Shown here: positions 8,385-16,879 of the stretch, piece after piece
How positions within the stretch are numbered: the stretch's first letter is position 1
Layout: every line of letters begins with the position of its first letter
Assembly: GCF_017301635.1 (NCBI RefSeq)
Contig: NZ_CP071091.1
Coordinates: 3,422,001 to 3,486,000 of the forward strand
DNA: 64,000 nucleotides
Source of the DNA: Myxococcus landrumus
Lineage (GTDB): Bacteria; Myxococcota; Myxococcia; Myxococcales; Myxococcaceae
Direction: 5' to 3'
Position numbers and translations under genes: made by a program
Notes under the pieces: model-generated
The model's database searches: none
Seen by the model: the letters and a program-made list of their open reading frames with translations, nothing else
What the model was told of the DNA's origin: nothing

Positions 8385-9323
8385 TCAGGCCGCGGCGTCG
8401 ACATGACAGTAATACGTCGGCGCCAACTCCCGGACTCGCTGCTCGGCGAGCGGGGAAAGCGCCCGCAGGCGCGAGAGGAAGAGCGGCGCCTTCATTCCCA
8501 TTCCGATGAACCCCCAGACATACGAACGCTCCTGGGACTCGAACAGGTGATTGCGCTGCTCCGGAGTGAACGTGCGTCCCACGGCCCGCTCCAGCGACTG
8601 GAGATCCAACGCGAGCTGGGCATTCAACGTCCCTCGCAGCGCCTGGAGCAGCTCCGCGTACTCCGTGAGGGCCGCCTCCAACGCATCAGGCTCGCGGGCG
8701 AGGATCTTCTGCGCCTCCAGGAAGTCCAGCCGCGTGTGCTGCGCCTCTTCGAGCCAATGGTGCTTGAGCAGGTTGCAGAACAACGGGTCCAGCGTCTCGG
8801 TCTTGTTGTTGCGGACCGTCTCCAGATAGTGCTGCTGCGTCATCAACTCCAGATGCAGGTTGAAGAGGAGCACCCCCAGGTTCGACTTCGCCATGATGGC
8901 CCGTGCCACCTCGACGTGGTTGTCGAGCAGCGCGGGGACAATCTTGAACCCCCGGGCAAACGCGCTGGTGAAGCGCGCGAAGAGCTGCTGGTGCTTCAGC
9001 TCCTCCTCCGTGAAGCGCAGGAGCGCACGCATGTGCGTCGCATTCCCGTGCAGCTCCAGCCCGGCACGCTGGGCGGCCAGGGCCACGGCGTACTCCTCCA
9101 GGAACAGGAACAGGTGCGCATAGCTGTTGGAGCGGATGTGATTCAGCATCAGCCGCTCCTCGGCGTTCAGGAAGGGAATGGCTTCCGCCCCTGTCAGCTC
9201 GTCCGACAGGAACCGGCGGCTGAAGTCCAGGACGGTGTCCTTGGGCAACAGCTCATCAAGACGCCAGGACACCTTCTCCGAGCTCTGGATACAGGATTGA
9301 TATTCCGGAGTTTGATCCATCAT
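8385..9323 (-). CDS. AurF-type di-iron oxygenase (ferritin-like)
   Basis: I chose the ATG at 9323, which has a GAAGGA upstream, over a TTG at 9353. The product is 312 residues. Four helices carry what looks like a full di-iron ligand set: Glu76/77 (LFLEEY), Glu108 and His111 (ELKH), Glu159 (NLHLEL), and His189, Glu193 and His196 (HWLEEAQH). The last group, H-x3-E-x2-H, is the arrangement of the seven-ligand site in AurF, the p-aminobenzoate N-oxygenase, rather than plain ferritin. AurF-like enzymes oxidise aryl or alkyl amines or hydroxylate carbon in natural-product pathways. The substrate here is unknown; the NRPS is 16 kb away, so a link is speculative. Confidence 0.75.
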   Translation of the reverse strand: MMDQTPEYQSCIQSSEKVSWRLDELLPKDTVLDFSRRFLSDELTGAEAIPFLNAEERLMLNHIRSNSYAHLFLFLEEYAVALAAQRAGLELHGNATHMRALLRFTEEELKHQQLFARFTSAFARGFKIVPALLDNHVEVARAIMAKSNLGVLLFNLHLELMTQQHYLETVRNNKTETLDPLFCNLLKHHWLEEAQHTRLDFLEAQKILAREPDALEAALTEYAELLQALRGTLNAQLALDLQSLERAVGRTFTPEQRNHLFESQERSYVWGFIGMGMKAPLFLSRLRALSPLAEQRVRELAPTYYCHVDAAA

Positions 9324-9785
9324 TTGCGATTGATCCTTCCCATGGGAGGCCAAGCACTGACGGCATGCGCGAGTCTATCGCGAGGCGCCAACGGCTGACA
9401 CTCTGGGGGTGAAGTAGGGGTACGACCTGGATGACTCACCGCGAGATGTCGCGCGACAGTGCAACACCAATGCCAGTCGTTTCCAGACGCAGTCCTGGCT
9501 ACTCCCGAGTGCACGAGGCGTCTCCACACGCCCGCAGGCGCGTCGTGCGGGGTGGGCCCTTGTCAGCCTCGACCGCGGAGGTGGCCGGCGACGCGGGACC
9601 CGAGACGTATCAAGATGCGGGGTTGACGCGTCATGAGACGTCGCTGACGTGTCAACGGCGAGGATGGACGCGGGGCGTGCCCCATGGACAAGCGAGGAGC
9701 TCGGCGCGCCGTGTCAGTGGTACGAGCATGCCGTGCACGTGATGGGCGTATCACGTCCCGGACCGCTGGCACTCGCGGCTCGACG
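9324..9785. other. Intergenic region of about 460 bases
   Basis: No convincing gene. Open frames here lack initiation signals and have no protein character. It must contain the promoter for the oxygenase gene, which I cannot pin down. The only structured element I see is the inverted repeat at 9622-9656. Confidence 0.5.
9622..9656. repeat. Imperfect inverted repeat, 11-base arms
   Basis: Arms GTTGACGCGTC (9622-9632) and GACGTGTCAAC (9646-9656) match at 10 of 11 positions across a 13-base spacer that itself contains GACGTC. It could be a regulator operator or a hairpin. It sits between two - strand genes, about 130 bases beyond the stop of the zinc-ribbon gene's neighbour space, so neither role is clear. 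Confidence 0.4.
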
Positions 9786-11102
9786 TCAGTCCCCGCCGAT
9801 GACGCCGATGAGGTCTCCCGTGGCGGCATCGAAGACGTGCAGCCGGCTCCATTGCGGCACGTACACCCGGGCATCCCGGACCCAGATGGCGCTCAGCGTG
9901 GGGAGGGATTGGGAATGCGGCACGGCCACGTCCCACACGATGGCGCCTGTGCGCAGGTCGCGCCGGATGAGCTGCAAGCCTCCCTTCTCCAGCGCGTAGA
10001 CGACGTACACGGCGTCCTTCGTCAGCTCCCCCACCTCTGGCGCGGAATCCCGAAGGAGGAGCGGATCCTTGTCCGACACGATGTCGTGCCACAGCGGCTT
10101 CCGGTTGCCGGGCGCGTACAGCGCGACCAGCGGCACCTGCGTCCCCGGCCACCTCGTGCCCAGAGACAGCGTGTAGCCATTCGAGCGGAAGAGGTACTTC
10201 GTGGAGAAGCCACGGATGTCGGAGGGCGGGTAGCTGGAGCGCTCGCAGGAGGTGGGGTGCTCCGGCGGCCGTGACATGTTGCACGTCTCGGGGCTCAGGG
10301 GAGGCGTGGCGCAGTTCTTCGGCGCACGCGGGGCGGGCGTCGCCGTGGCCGTGCGTGTGTCGAAGAGCAGGTGCTGATGGTCCACCACTTCCACCCAGAC
10401 GGAGGTCGTGTCCCCAGGAGGGATGCAGAGTCGGCGCGGCGAGTCCGACAGCGGCACGCGCCCCAGTCGCTTGCCGGTCTCGAGTTCGAGCAGGTTCACC
10501 GTGCGCTGCTCGCTCATCACCAGCCGGCCGTTCTGGGCGATGACCTTCGTATGGCGGGAGGCATCCGGGCCTTCCGAGGGCAACGACTCCCAGAGCTTCC
10601 GGAAGGTCCGCCCGTCGAACGCGGCGACATACTCCCGGGCACCGGCCTCTTCATGACGGCGGACGTGGCCAACGATGTCCTCCGTCCCATCCCCATTGAC
10701 GTCCACGAACGCGGGCGCGTCCCGCTCCGTCCACTGGAGGCGCTCGGGGGCGGGCTTGGGCTTGGGTTCGGCGATGACGGGGGGCGGCGCGGGAGGGATG
10801 ACGGCCGGCGGCGGCGGCGTGGGCCTGGGCCTGGGCGCTTCATCGGGGCCGGAGGCCAACGCGAACACCCCTCCCACGATGCCCAGCACGAACACGAGCA
10901 TGCTGCCCCCGACCACCATGAGCGCCGTCTGGTTCCGCGCGGCCGGCGAGGGTCCCGGCGGGACAGGCGCCGCCGGGAGCGAGCCATCCACGTCGAAGGA
11001 GAGGCCGCAGTAGCCGCAGACGTAGTGCGTCTTCCCGGCCTGGCGAGTGAAGGGCGCGTTGCAGTGGGGACAGTAGGAAGCTCTGGGGGCGGGCCGGGCC
11101 AT
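9786..11102 (-). CDS. Zinc-ribbon, single-pass membrane protein with FG-GAP/PQQ-like propeller
   Basis: The start is placed at the ATG at 11102 (MARPAPRASYCPHC), giving 438 residues. A zinc ribbon (Cys11, Cys14, Cys29, Cys32) is followed by one transmembrane helix (about 58-82), a long proline-rich linker (about 85-120) and a large C-terminal region. That region starts with an FG-GAP/VCBS-like calcium loop (VDVNGDGTED) and continues with repeated strands of PQQ-type propeller character (FDGRTFRKLWE, RDLRTGAIVWDVAV, FDAATGDLIGVIGG). The topology suggests a cytosolic zinc ribbon and an external sensor or binding propeller. The architecture is familiar from myxobacteria but the function is unknown. 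Confidence 0.78.
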   Translation of the reverse strand: MARPAPRASYCPHCNAPFTRQAGKTHYVCGYCGLSFDVDGSLPAAPVPPGPSPAARNQTALMVVGGSMLVFVLGIVGGVFALASGPDEAPRPRPTPPPPAVIPPAPPPVIAEPKPKPAPERLQWTERDAPAFVDVNGDGTEDIVGHVRRHEEAGAREYVAAFDGRTFRKLWESLPSEGPDASRHTKVIAQNGRLVMSEQRTVNLLELETGKRLGRVPLSDSPRRLCIPPGDTTSVWVEVVDHQHLLFDTRTATATPAPRAPKNCATPPLSPETCNMSRPPEHPTSCERSSYPPSDIRGFSTKYLFRSNGYTLSLGTRWPGTQVPLVALYAPGNRKPLWHDIVSDKDPLLLRDSAPEVGELTKDAVYVVYALEKGGLQLIRRDLRTGAIVWDVAVPHSQSLPTLSAIWVRDARVYVPQWSRLHVFDAATGDLIGVIGGD

Positions 11103-11512
11103 GACTTCAGGTGTAGCACCTTGCGCACATGGGGTCTCGGAAACCCGGCGCCATGGCCTCCCTCCCACGACCAGGTCGAAGCCCCAGATGCTACGCCCGC
11201 AGCTGCGTCATCCACTTGGGGAGGGAAGGCCAGGCGGGCCGGGTCCACGCCGTCCGTGGCGACCCGAGCGCATCCTTGCATCTGCCGCCCGCCCCTCGCG
11301 CCACGCACCTCCCTTCCCCCCTCCTCCCAGGCGTTCATCGGGTGATGGACGTGGCAGGCGCCGGTGTGGAACCCGTGGAGCGGAGGGACCTTGCCATCGC
11401 GCCGCATGACACAGACGTAGGTGGCCCGCTCGAGCTTCCAGGCAATGGTACTGGGGCCCCGCCAGCGGCCCTCCGCACAGCCCCTACCCGATTTGACGGG
11501 GCCTCCTCCCTG
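11103..11512. other. Intergenic region of about 410 bases between divergent genes
   Basis: Divergent spacer between the zinc-ribbon gene and the STAND gene. A long - strand frame crosses it, but it has no ribosome binding site and runs antisense through the zinc-ribbon gene, so I treat it as non-coding. A promoter for the downstream gene sits at its right edge. Confidence 0.5.
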
Positions 11513-11547
11513 TTGTGAGGGGCATGTCGCGCTCATACAATCCGTGT
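11513..11547 (+). promoter_or_regulatory. Sigma70-like promoter of the STAND gene, probably leaderless
   Basis: TTGTGA at 11513-11518, a 17-base spacer, then TACAAT at 11536-11541: a good housekeeping promoter with ideal spacing. Transcription would begin about seven bases later, at or next to the ATG at 11548. That would give a leaderless mRNA and explain why no Shine-Dalgarno precedes that ATG. Confidence 0.6.
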
Positions 11548-14500
11548 ATGTCCATGCCTGCGGAAAGCCAGCGCAGAGTCGATGTCGTCATCCTCACTGC
11601 GATCACTCTCGAGTACCAGGCAGTGCTTCAGGTGGAGGCCGGAGCGCAGGAAGGGAGCCGGTGGGAGCCGCAGCAAGGGCCCAACGGTCTTCCAGTGGCG
11701 TTTCGTACCTTTCGAGGCAAACAAGACAGAGGCCTCCGCGTGGCGGTCGCGCAGGCAGCGGACATGGGGGCCGTAGCGGCAACGAATGCACTGCTGCCAC
11801 TGGTGGAAGCGTACCGACCTCGATGCGTGGCGATGTGCGGTGTGTGCGCGGGGCGTCCGGAAAAAACGAACCTCGGAGATGTCATTGCAGCAGAGCGGTT
11901 GTTCTTCCATGACACAGGGAAGCGGCTGCCAGACACCGTGGAGCAAGATCTCAAGACGTACAACCTCCGCGACGACTGGAAGGTCGCACTGGAGCACTTC
12001 GAGTTCGCCTCGCGTTACCGAGACGAATCGTGGTGGAAGGCGCGCCCCGTGCCTCATGAATGGCAGGAAGCATGGGTGTTGGCGAAGTTGAACGAGGAGC
12101 TCAGCGACCCCGGTTCAATTTCCGAGAGCGCTCCGTTCAATCTTCACTGGGGCAAGGTCATCGAGTCCCTGTGGGACTCCGGCATGGTGCAGGACGGCAT
12201 GCTCGCCCTGACCGAAGAGGGGAGAAGATATATCAACCGGTTGCTGATCAAACACCGCAACCGCTTCCCAGATGTCGGTCCTTCGGGCCAGCTGCACCCT
12301 TTCAAGGTCCACGTCGCCCCCATGGGCAGTGGCAACCAGGTCGTCGAGGACGAGGACATCTGGAGCTTCATCTCCGAGTCCATGCGCAAGACGCTCGGAC
12401 TCGAGATGGAGGCAACAGCCTTGGGCCAGCTGGCGCATGCCCAACGTGAACGGAGGCTCACCGCACTCGTGATGAAGGGCGTCATGGACTTCGCAAACCA
12501 TGGCCGCGACGACCACTTCAAGGCGTTTGCCGCCCGTGCGTCGGCTGAATGCTTGATCGCCTTCCTCCGGGAGCACCTGGACGTGGAGGTTGTCCCCGAT
12601 ACAGATGATCTCCTGGTACTGGGGACAGGGGAGATGTCGCCGGAAGTTTCGCCCCCCTCCGCACAGCTCCACCCTCGATATGAAGTGGTCCCCTTCCACA
12701 CGCGAGGGCGCGAAGCGATTCTCGCGGAGCTCGGGCGGTGGTCCAACGACGGCAACAAGGTCGCGGTGCGACTCCTCCATGCCGAGGGAGGGATAGGCAA
12801 GACTCGCCTCGCGATTGAATGGATCCGCCAGAGAAAGGCGGAGGGATGGGCAGCGGGGTTCCTTTCAAAAGACGTCCCTGACAATTGGTTCGAGCGCCTG
12901 TGGATGCTCGGCCAACAGGTGCTCGTGGTGATCGACTACGCGGAGAGCCGACCCGACCTGCGAATGCTCCTCATGCGGGTACTCCGCTACTCCCAACAAG
13001 AAGGCACGGGCAACCTCCATCGGATGCGCATCCTCCTCCTCGCGCGCAACAGCGGCGACTGGTGGCAATCACTGCTGCAGACCGATATCGCGTTGGGTGC
13101 ATGGCTCGACTCAACACCTCCATTCCGCCTGCCACCACTGGCCACGGAGAAGACCGAACGAGAGAGAATCTTTCAAGAGGCGGCGGAGCGATTCGCCGCG
13201 CTGCGAGGCAAGGCCTATGTCGGGCCTGCCTCGGTGTCGCTGGCTGACGAGTGTTTTGACCGCGTGCTCTATCTGCACATGGCCGCGCTGGCATCAGTGG
13301 AAGGCCTCTCCTTTGAGGCGAACACGCTGATGGATGTCATTCTCGACCATGAGGAGCGCTTCTGGGAGATGCGCGCCCAGCAGGCGGCGGTCCCACTCGC
13401 GATGCAGCGCTCGTTCGCGCGCCAGCTCGTTGCCGCAGCCACCCTTCGAGGCGGATTCCCTGACGCATCGACAGCATCCAGCATCGCGAGCAGGCTCCTC
13501 GGGCACACTCCTGCCCTGGAGGACAGAGCGCTGCTTCTGTTGCTCCAGCGCGTCTACCAGCGGCCGGGTGAGGCTTCCGGCGCCTTTCTTCCCGCCCTGG
13601 AGCCAGACCTCCTGGGCGAGGGCATTGTGCTACGTGTCGCATCCCCCGTGCTCCAAGGAGACCGCCCTCCCTCTGACTGGATTGAGCGGGTCTTTCCCGC
13701 CGACGACACTTCCCAGGCAGTGAGCATTGGGCTGGAGGTTCTTGGCCGTGCGTCCACATCACACCCAAACGTGGTGCTGCATTGGCTCAAGCAGCTGCTC
13801 GCAGGCCCATTGCGCCCCCGTGCACGTCTCGCGCTCAAGGCAGCGAAAGTCGTTGGGAAGCGGACCGCGTTCTCTGCCTTGGGCCTCGTTCTCGCCGAGC
13901 GACTTCAAACGGACGGTGACGCAGGGCTGGCCCGCGAACTGGAGGACGATGGCATTCCAGATCGAACGCTGTCACTGCGAAGAGTTGCTGAATGGGTCAG
14001 CCGGACTCTGCTGGAGGCATTGCCTGCGTCGGGACCCGACGAAGTGCTAGACCAACGGGCGCGACATCTGGATGCATTCGGCCGGCGATTGAGCCACCTG
14101 GGCCGGAATCAAGAGGCGCTCCCGGTGATGCATGAAGCTGTCCAACTCTATCGAGAGCTGGGAACGCGCCACCCCAAGAAGTTCGAACCCAACCTTGCCA
14201 GCAGTATTGACCATCTGGGTGGCATTCTCAGTGAACTGGGGCGCCATGAAGAGGCACTAAAGGCACTGCACGATGCCGCAGATTTGCGCCGGGTTCTCAT
14301 GCAAGACAGTCCCGCCAAATTCCGGGCTGACTTCGCCATCAGTCTAAACAATGTGGCACTTGTTTTGAACTATCTGGGTCGAAACAAGGAGGCAAAATCA
14401 AATGCACTCGGGGCTGTCGCCCAGAGCCGCATTCTGGTGCAGAATCAATCTGCCACGTTCTGGCCCGACCTCGCAGTGAGTCTCAATACATTGGGGCTTG

Positions 14501-15402
14501 TACTCAACGGGCTGGGACAGCACCCTGAGGCGCTCAAGGCCACGCGAGAGGCAGCCGGACTCTACCGTGCCCTGACCCGAATCCACGCCGACGCGTTCTC
14601 GTCCGAACTCGCCATGAGCCTGGGGAACCTCGGTAACATGATGAGCGATATCGGAGAGTATGAGGATGCCCTCGACGCCGCGATTGAGGTTGTCAAGCTC
14701 TTCCGAAGCCTGGCACGAGACAATCACGACGCATTTGGGCTCGATCTGGCCAGGAGCCTGAACAATCTGGGAAATCGACTAAGCCAATTAGAACGAAACA
14801 AGGAGGCACTCGCCGCCGCAAGCGAGGCGGTCTCCTTGTGCCGGGCGCAGGAGCGAATCAGCCCGATCCCCGTTCGGATCGAGCTCGCAAGGCAGCTCTG
14901 CAATCTCGATGCGATATTGAGCGCTCTAAATCGGCACGAAGAGGCGCTGACTGCCTCGCGTGAAGCGGTCGTTATCTACCGAGGCCTGGTGCAAAACGAC
15001 CCTTCCGCGTTCCAGCCCGCCCTTGCCAACAGCCTCGGCAATCTAGGCACCACGTTGGGCGTACTCGGCCAGACCGAGGAAGCGCTCACGGCAATGCAAG
15101 ACTGCATCAAGATCTTCCGGTCTCTTGCACACGATAACCCCGAAGCGTTTCAGTCGCCTCTCGCGATGTGCCTCAACAATCTGGGGAGTATTCTTTCTAC
15201 CGTGGGTCGATATGAGGAAGCCTTCACGGCCGTGAACGCAGCCGTTGAGACCATTTGGCCCCCTTTCGAACGGATTCCCCGCGCATTCGTCCAACCGGCC
15301 AAAAGCATGCTTCAATTTCTCCAGGAGCTTCACAAGCACCTTCAGCGTCCAGTTCCCCCCTTGCTCAGGCAGCGCGTCTCCATTCTCGAGAACCTCCCCT
15401 GA
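11548..15402 (+). CDS. PNP-domain STAND ATPase with TPR repeats, predicted antiphage sensor
   Basis: This 1,284-residue protein has three parts. Residues ~8-350 are a purine nucleoside phosphorylase/MTA-nucleosidase fold (VDVVILTAITLEYQAV, AMCGVCAG, GLEMEATALGQLA, VMKGVMDFAN), with a winged-helix-like insert near 190. Next is a STAND/NTPase domain with a P-loop (GGIGKTRL, 12787 onward) and a Walker B-like VVIDYAES. From ~14050 there are about eight TPR repeats of ~44 residues (SLNNLG, GRxEEAL). STAND proteins are NLR-like switches that activate an effector domain when the repeat region binds a trigger. Phosphorylase-fold effectors in bacterial immunity are known to cleave nucleotides such as ATP. 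I start at 11548 because of the promoter; GTG 11515 and ATG 11524 are alternatives. AT-richer codons than its neighbours suggest acquisition by transfer. Confidence 0.88.
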   Translation: MSMPAESQRRVDVVILTAITLEYQAVLQVEAGAQEGSRWEPQQGPNGLPVAFRTFRGKQDRGLRVAVAQAADMGAVAATNALLPLVEAYRPRCVAMCGVCAGRPEKTNLGDVIAAERLFFHDTGKRLPDTVEQDLKTYNLRDDWKVALEHFEFASRYRDESWWKARPVPHEWQEAWVLAKLNEELSDPGSISESAPFNLHWGKVIESLWDSGMVQDGMLALTEEGRRYINRLLIKHRNRFPDVGPSGQLHPFKVHVAPMGSGNQVVEDEDIWSFISESMRKTLGLEMEATALGQLAHAQRERRLTALVMKGVMDFANHGRDDHFKAFAARASAECLIAFLREHLDVEVVPDTDDLLVLGTGEMSPEVSPPSAQLHPRYEVVPFHTRGREAILAELGRWSNDGNKVAVRLLHAEGGIGKTRLAIEWIRQRKAEGWAAGFLSKDVPDNWFERLWMLGQQVLVVIDYAESRPDLRMLLMRVLRYSQQEGTGNLHRMRILLLARNSGDWWQSLLQTDIALGAWLDSTPPFRLPPLATEKTERERIFQEAAERFAALRGKAYVGPASVSLADECFDRVLYLHMAALASVEGLSFEANTLMDVILDHEERFWEMRAQQAAVPLAMQRSFARQLVAAATLRGGFPDASTASSIASRLLGHTPALEDRALLLLLQRVYQRPGEASGAFLPALEPDLLGEGIVLRVASPVLQGDRPPSDWIERVFPADDTSQAVSIGLEVLGRASTSHPNVVLHWLKQLLAGPLRPRARLALKAAKVVGKRTAFSALGLVLAERLQTDGDAGLARELEDDGIPDRTLSLRRVAEWVSRTLLEALPASGPDEVLDQRARHLDAFGRRLSHLGRNQEALPVMHEAVQLYRELGTRHPKKFEPNLASSIDHLGGILSELGRHEEALKALHDAADLRRVLMQDSPAKFRADFAISLNNVALVLNYLGRNKEAKSNALGAVAQSRILVQNQSATFWPDLAVSLNTLGLVLNGLGQHPEALKATREAAGLYRALTRIHADAFSSELAMSLGNLGNMMSDIGEYEDALDAAIEVVKLFRSLARDNHDAFGLDLARSLNNLGNRLSQLERNKEALAAASEAVSLCRAQERISPIPVRIELARQLCNLDAILSALNRHEEALTASREAVVIYRGLVQNDPSAFQPALANSLGNLGTTLGVLGQTEEALTAMQDCIKIFRSLAHDNPEAFQSPLAMCLNNLGSILSTVGRYEEAFTAVNAAVETIWPPFERIPRAFVQPAKSMLQFLQELHKHLQRPVPPLLRQRVSILENLP

Positions 15403-15681
15403 CCCGAGGCGCGGCGGATGTGACTGCGGAGGATTGAATCCCACCATCGAGGTTGCATGGGGGGCGACCTCCCCCAGAAAGCGAGAGCGTCTCGCCCATT
15501 CGAAGCACGATGGCCAAGCAAGGCCCGCCGGCGTGATTGACACGGACCTGCATCGTGCTCGTTCTGTCACATAGACCGTCGTGGTCTCTTTCCTTACCTG
15601 GATGCCTCGCTCCACGGCGGTCATGCTCGTACCACGACGAACTCCGCCCCCCTGCGTGCCCTGGCTCTCCGAGGTGAAACC

Positions 15682-16863
15682 ATGACAAGGCAAACTGGAA
15701 TGCTGCCATCCATCGGAATGGCGCTCGTGCTCCTCTTCTCCATGAGCGGCTGTGGCGAGGAGGATCGCCGGGGAGTGCTCTTCAAGGGAGTCGTGGCGCC
15801 GCCCGGCATCGTTATGGTCGCCGGAGGTCGGGAGCACACGTTGGCGCTGATGGCGGACGGCACGGTGTGGGGACGCGGCAGCAATTTCTACGGCGAACTC
15901 GGAGATGGGACGACTCTCAATAGCCTCACCCTGGTGCAGACCGTAGGGCTCGGAGACGTCGCGACGATTGCCGCTGGTGGCCTCTTCTCGATGGCCGTCA
16001 AGAAGGACGGCACTGTCTGGGCGTGGGGATACAACGGCTTCGGTGCGCTCGGCGATGGAACAACCACTGACCGGTGGTCTCCCGTTCAGCTCCAAGGACT
16101 CTCGGATGTGACCACTGTCTCCATCAGCGGATACCACACCCTTGCCCTGACTCACGCCGGCACTATCTGGGCATGGGGGTACAATGCCCGTGGCCAGCTC
16201 GGCGATGGAACCATCGAGGACCGGCTCACTCCCGTCCCCGTCGCCGGCCTCACGAATGTGGTCGCCGTCTCCGCGAGCACGAGTGGGCAGTACTCTCTCG
16301 CACTGAAGTCGGATGGCTCCGTCTGGGCGTGGGGCTCCAATTCCTCGGGTGAGCTGGGGGATGGCACATGGCTCGAGCGAAGCACTCCGGCGCCAGTGCA
16401 GGGACTCACGGACATCGTCTCCATCGCCGCTGCAAGGCGGCACGGCATGGCCCTGAAGCGAGATGGCACCCTGTGGGCGTGGGGGGCCAACTACTACGGA
16501 CAGCTGGGGAATGGGACACGAACCTCCACGAGGGCTCCCGTCAAGGTGCAGGAGCCCTCGGGCGTCATCTCCCTGATGGGGGGAGAGGACCATTCGGTGG
16601 CCCTGAAGCTGGATGGCACCGTCTGGACTTGGGGTGTCAACGACCAGGGGCAGTTGGGGGCCGGGCGGGATGACATCGACAGCGTCATCCCTCTCAAGGT
16701 CTTGAGACTCACGGAGGTCAGCGCCATCTCGGCCGCTTGGACACATGCGATGGCGATGAAACAGGATGGTACGGTCTGGGCCTGGGGCCTCAACAACCGT
16801 GGTCAGCTTGGTGATGGGACGACCACCAACAGGAACATCCCTGCTGAATTCCTCGGGTTGTGA
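15682..16863 (+). CDS. RCC1-repeat lipoprotein, seven repeats (one propeller)
   Basis: The product is 393 residues with a lipoprotein signal (lipobox MSGC near residues 21-24) and then exactly seven RCC1 repeats from about residue 47 to the C terminus. That is enough for one closed seven-bladed propeller. The repeats use the same wording as the larger protein at 3075-5318 ([10 protein letters not shown], GQLGDGT) but are clearly diverged, so this is an old paralogue, not a recent copy. It probably acts as a binding scaffold at the envelope; the ligand is unknown. It ends 16 bases before the convergent metalloprotease gene. Confidence 0.88.
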   Translation: MTRQTGMLPSIGMALVLLFSMSGCGEEDRRGVLFKGVVAPPGIVMVAGGREHTLALMADGTVWGRGSNFYGELGDGTTLNSLTLVQTVGLGDVATIAAGGLFSMAVKKDGTVWAWGYNGFGALGDGTTTDRWSPVQLQGLSDVTTVSISGYHTLALTHAGTIWAWGYNARGQLGDGTIEDRLTPVPVAGLTNVVAVSASTSGQYSLALKSDGSVWAWGSNSSGELGDGTWLERSTPAPVQGLTDIVSIAAARRHGMALKRDGTLWAWGANYYGQLGNGTRTSTRAPVKVQEPSGVISLMGGEDHSVALKLDGTVWTWGVNDQGQLGAGRDDIDSVIPLKVLRLTEVSAISAAWTHAMAMKQDGTVWAWGLNNRGQLGDGTTTNRNIPAEFLGL

Positions 16864-16879
16864 CCCGGGAACGCCTCCA

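Noticed and set aside
7668-9398. 576-codon + strand frame opposite the oxygenase and its neighbour
   Set aside because: It spans two - strand genes that both have ribosome binding sites and recognisable protein features. Its own sequence is Arg/His/Gln/Leu-rich and featureless.
11210-11536. - strand open frame (KLERATYVCVMRRDGKVPPL) in the gap before the STAND gene
   Set aside because: It looked faintly protein-like but has no ribosome binding site, continues antisense through the zinc-ribbon gene, and has no motif I can name.
15573-15594. Five-pair hairpin followed by pyrimidines as a terminator after the STAND gene
   Set aside because: The stem is too short to support in GC-rich DNA and lies about 170 bases past the stop codon.
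15043-16746. 567-codon - strand frame opposite the STAND gene end and second RCC1 gene
   Set aside because: It crosses two unrelated genes and an intergenic region; its composition is that of a complement of RCC1 repeats.
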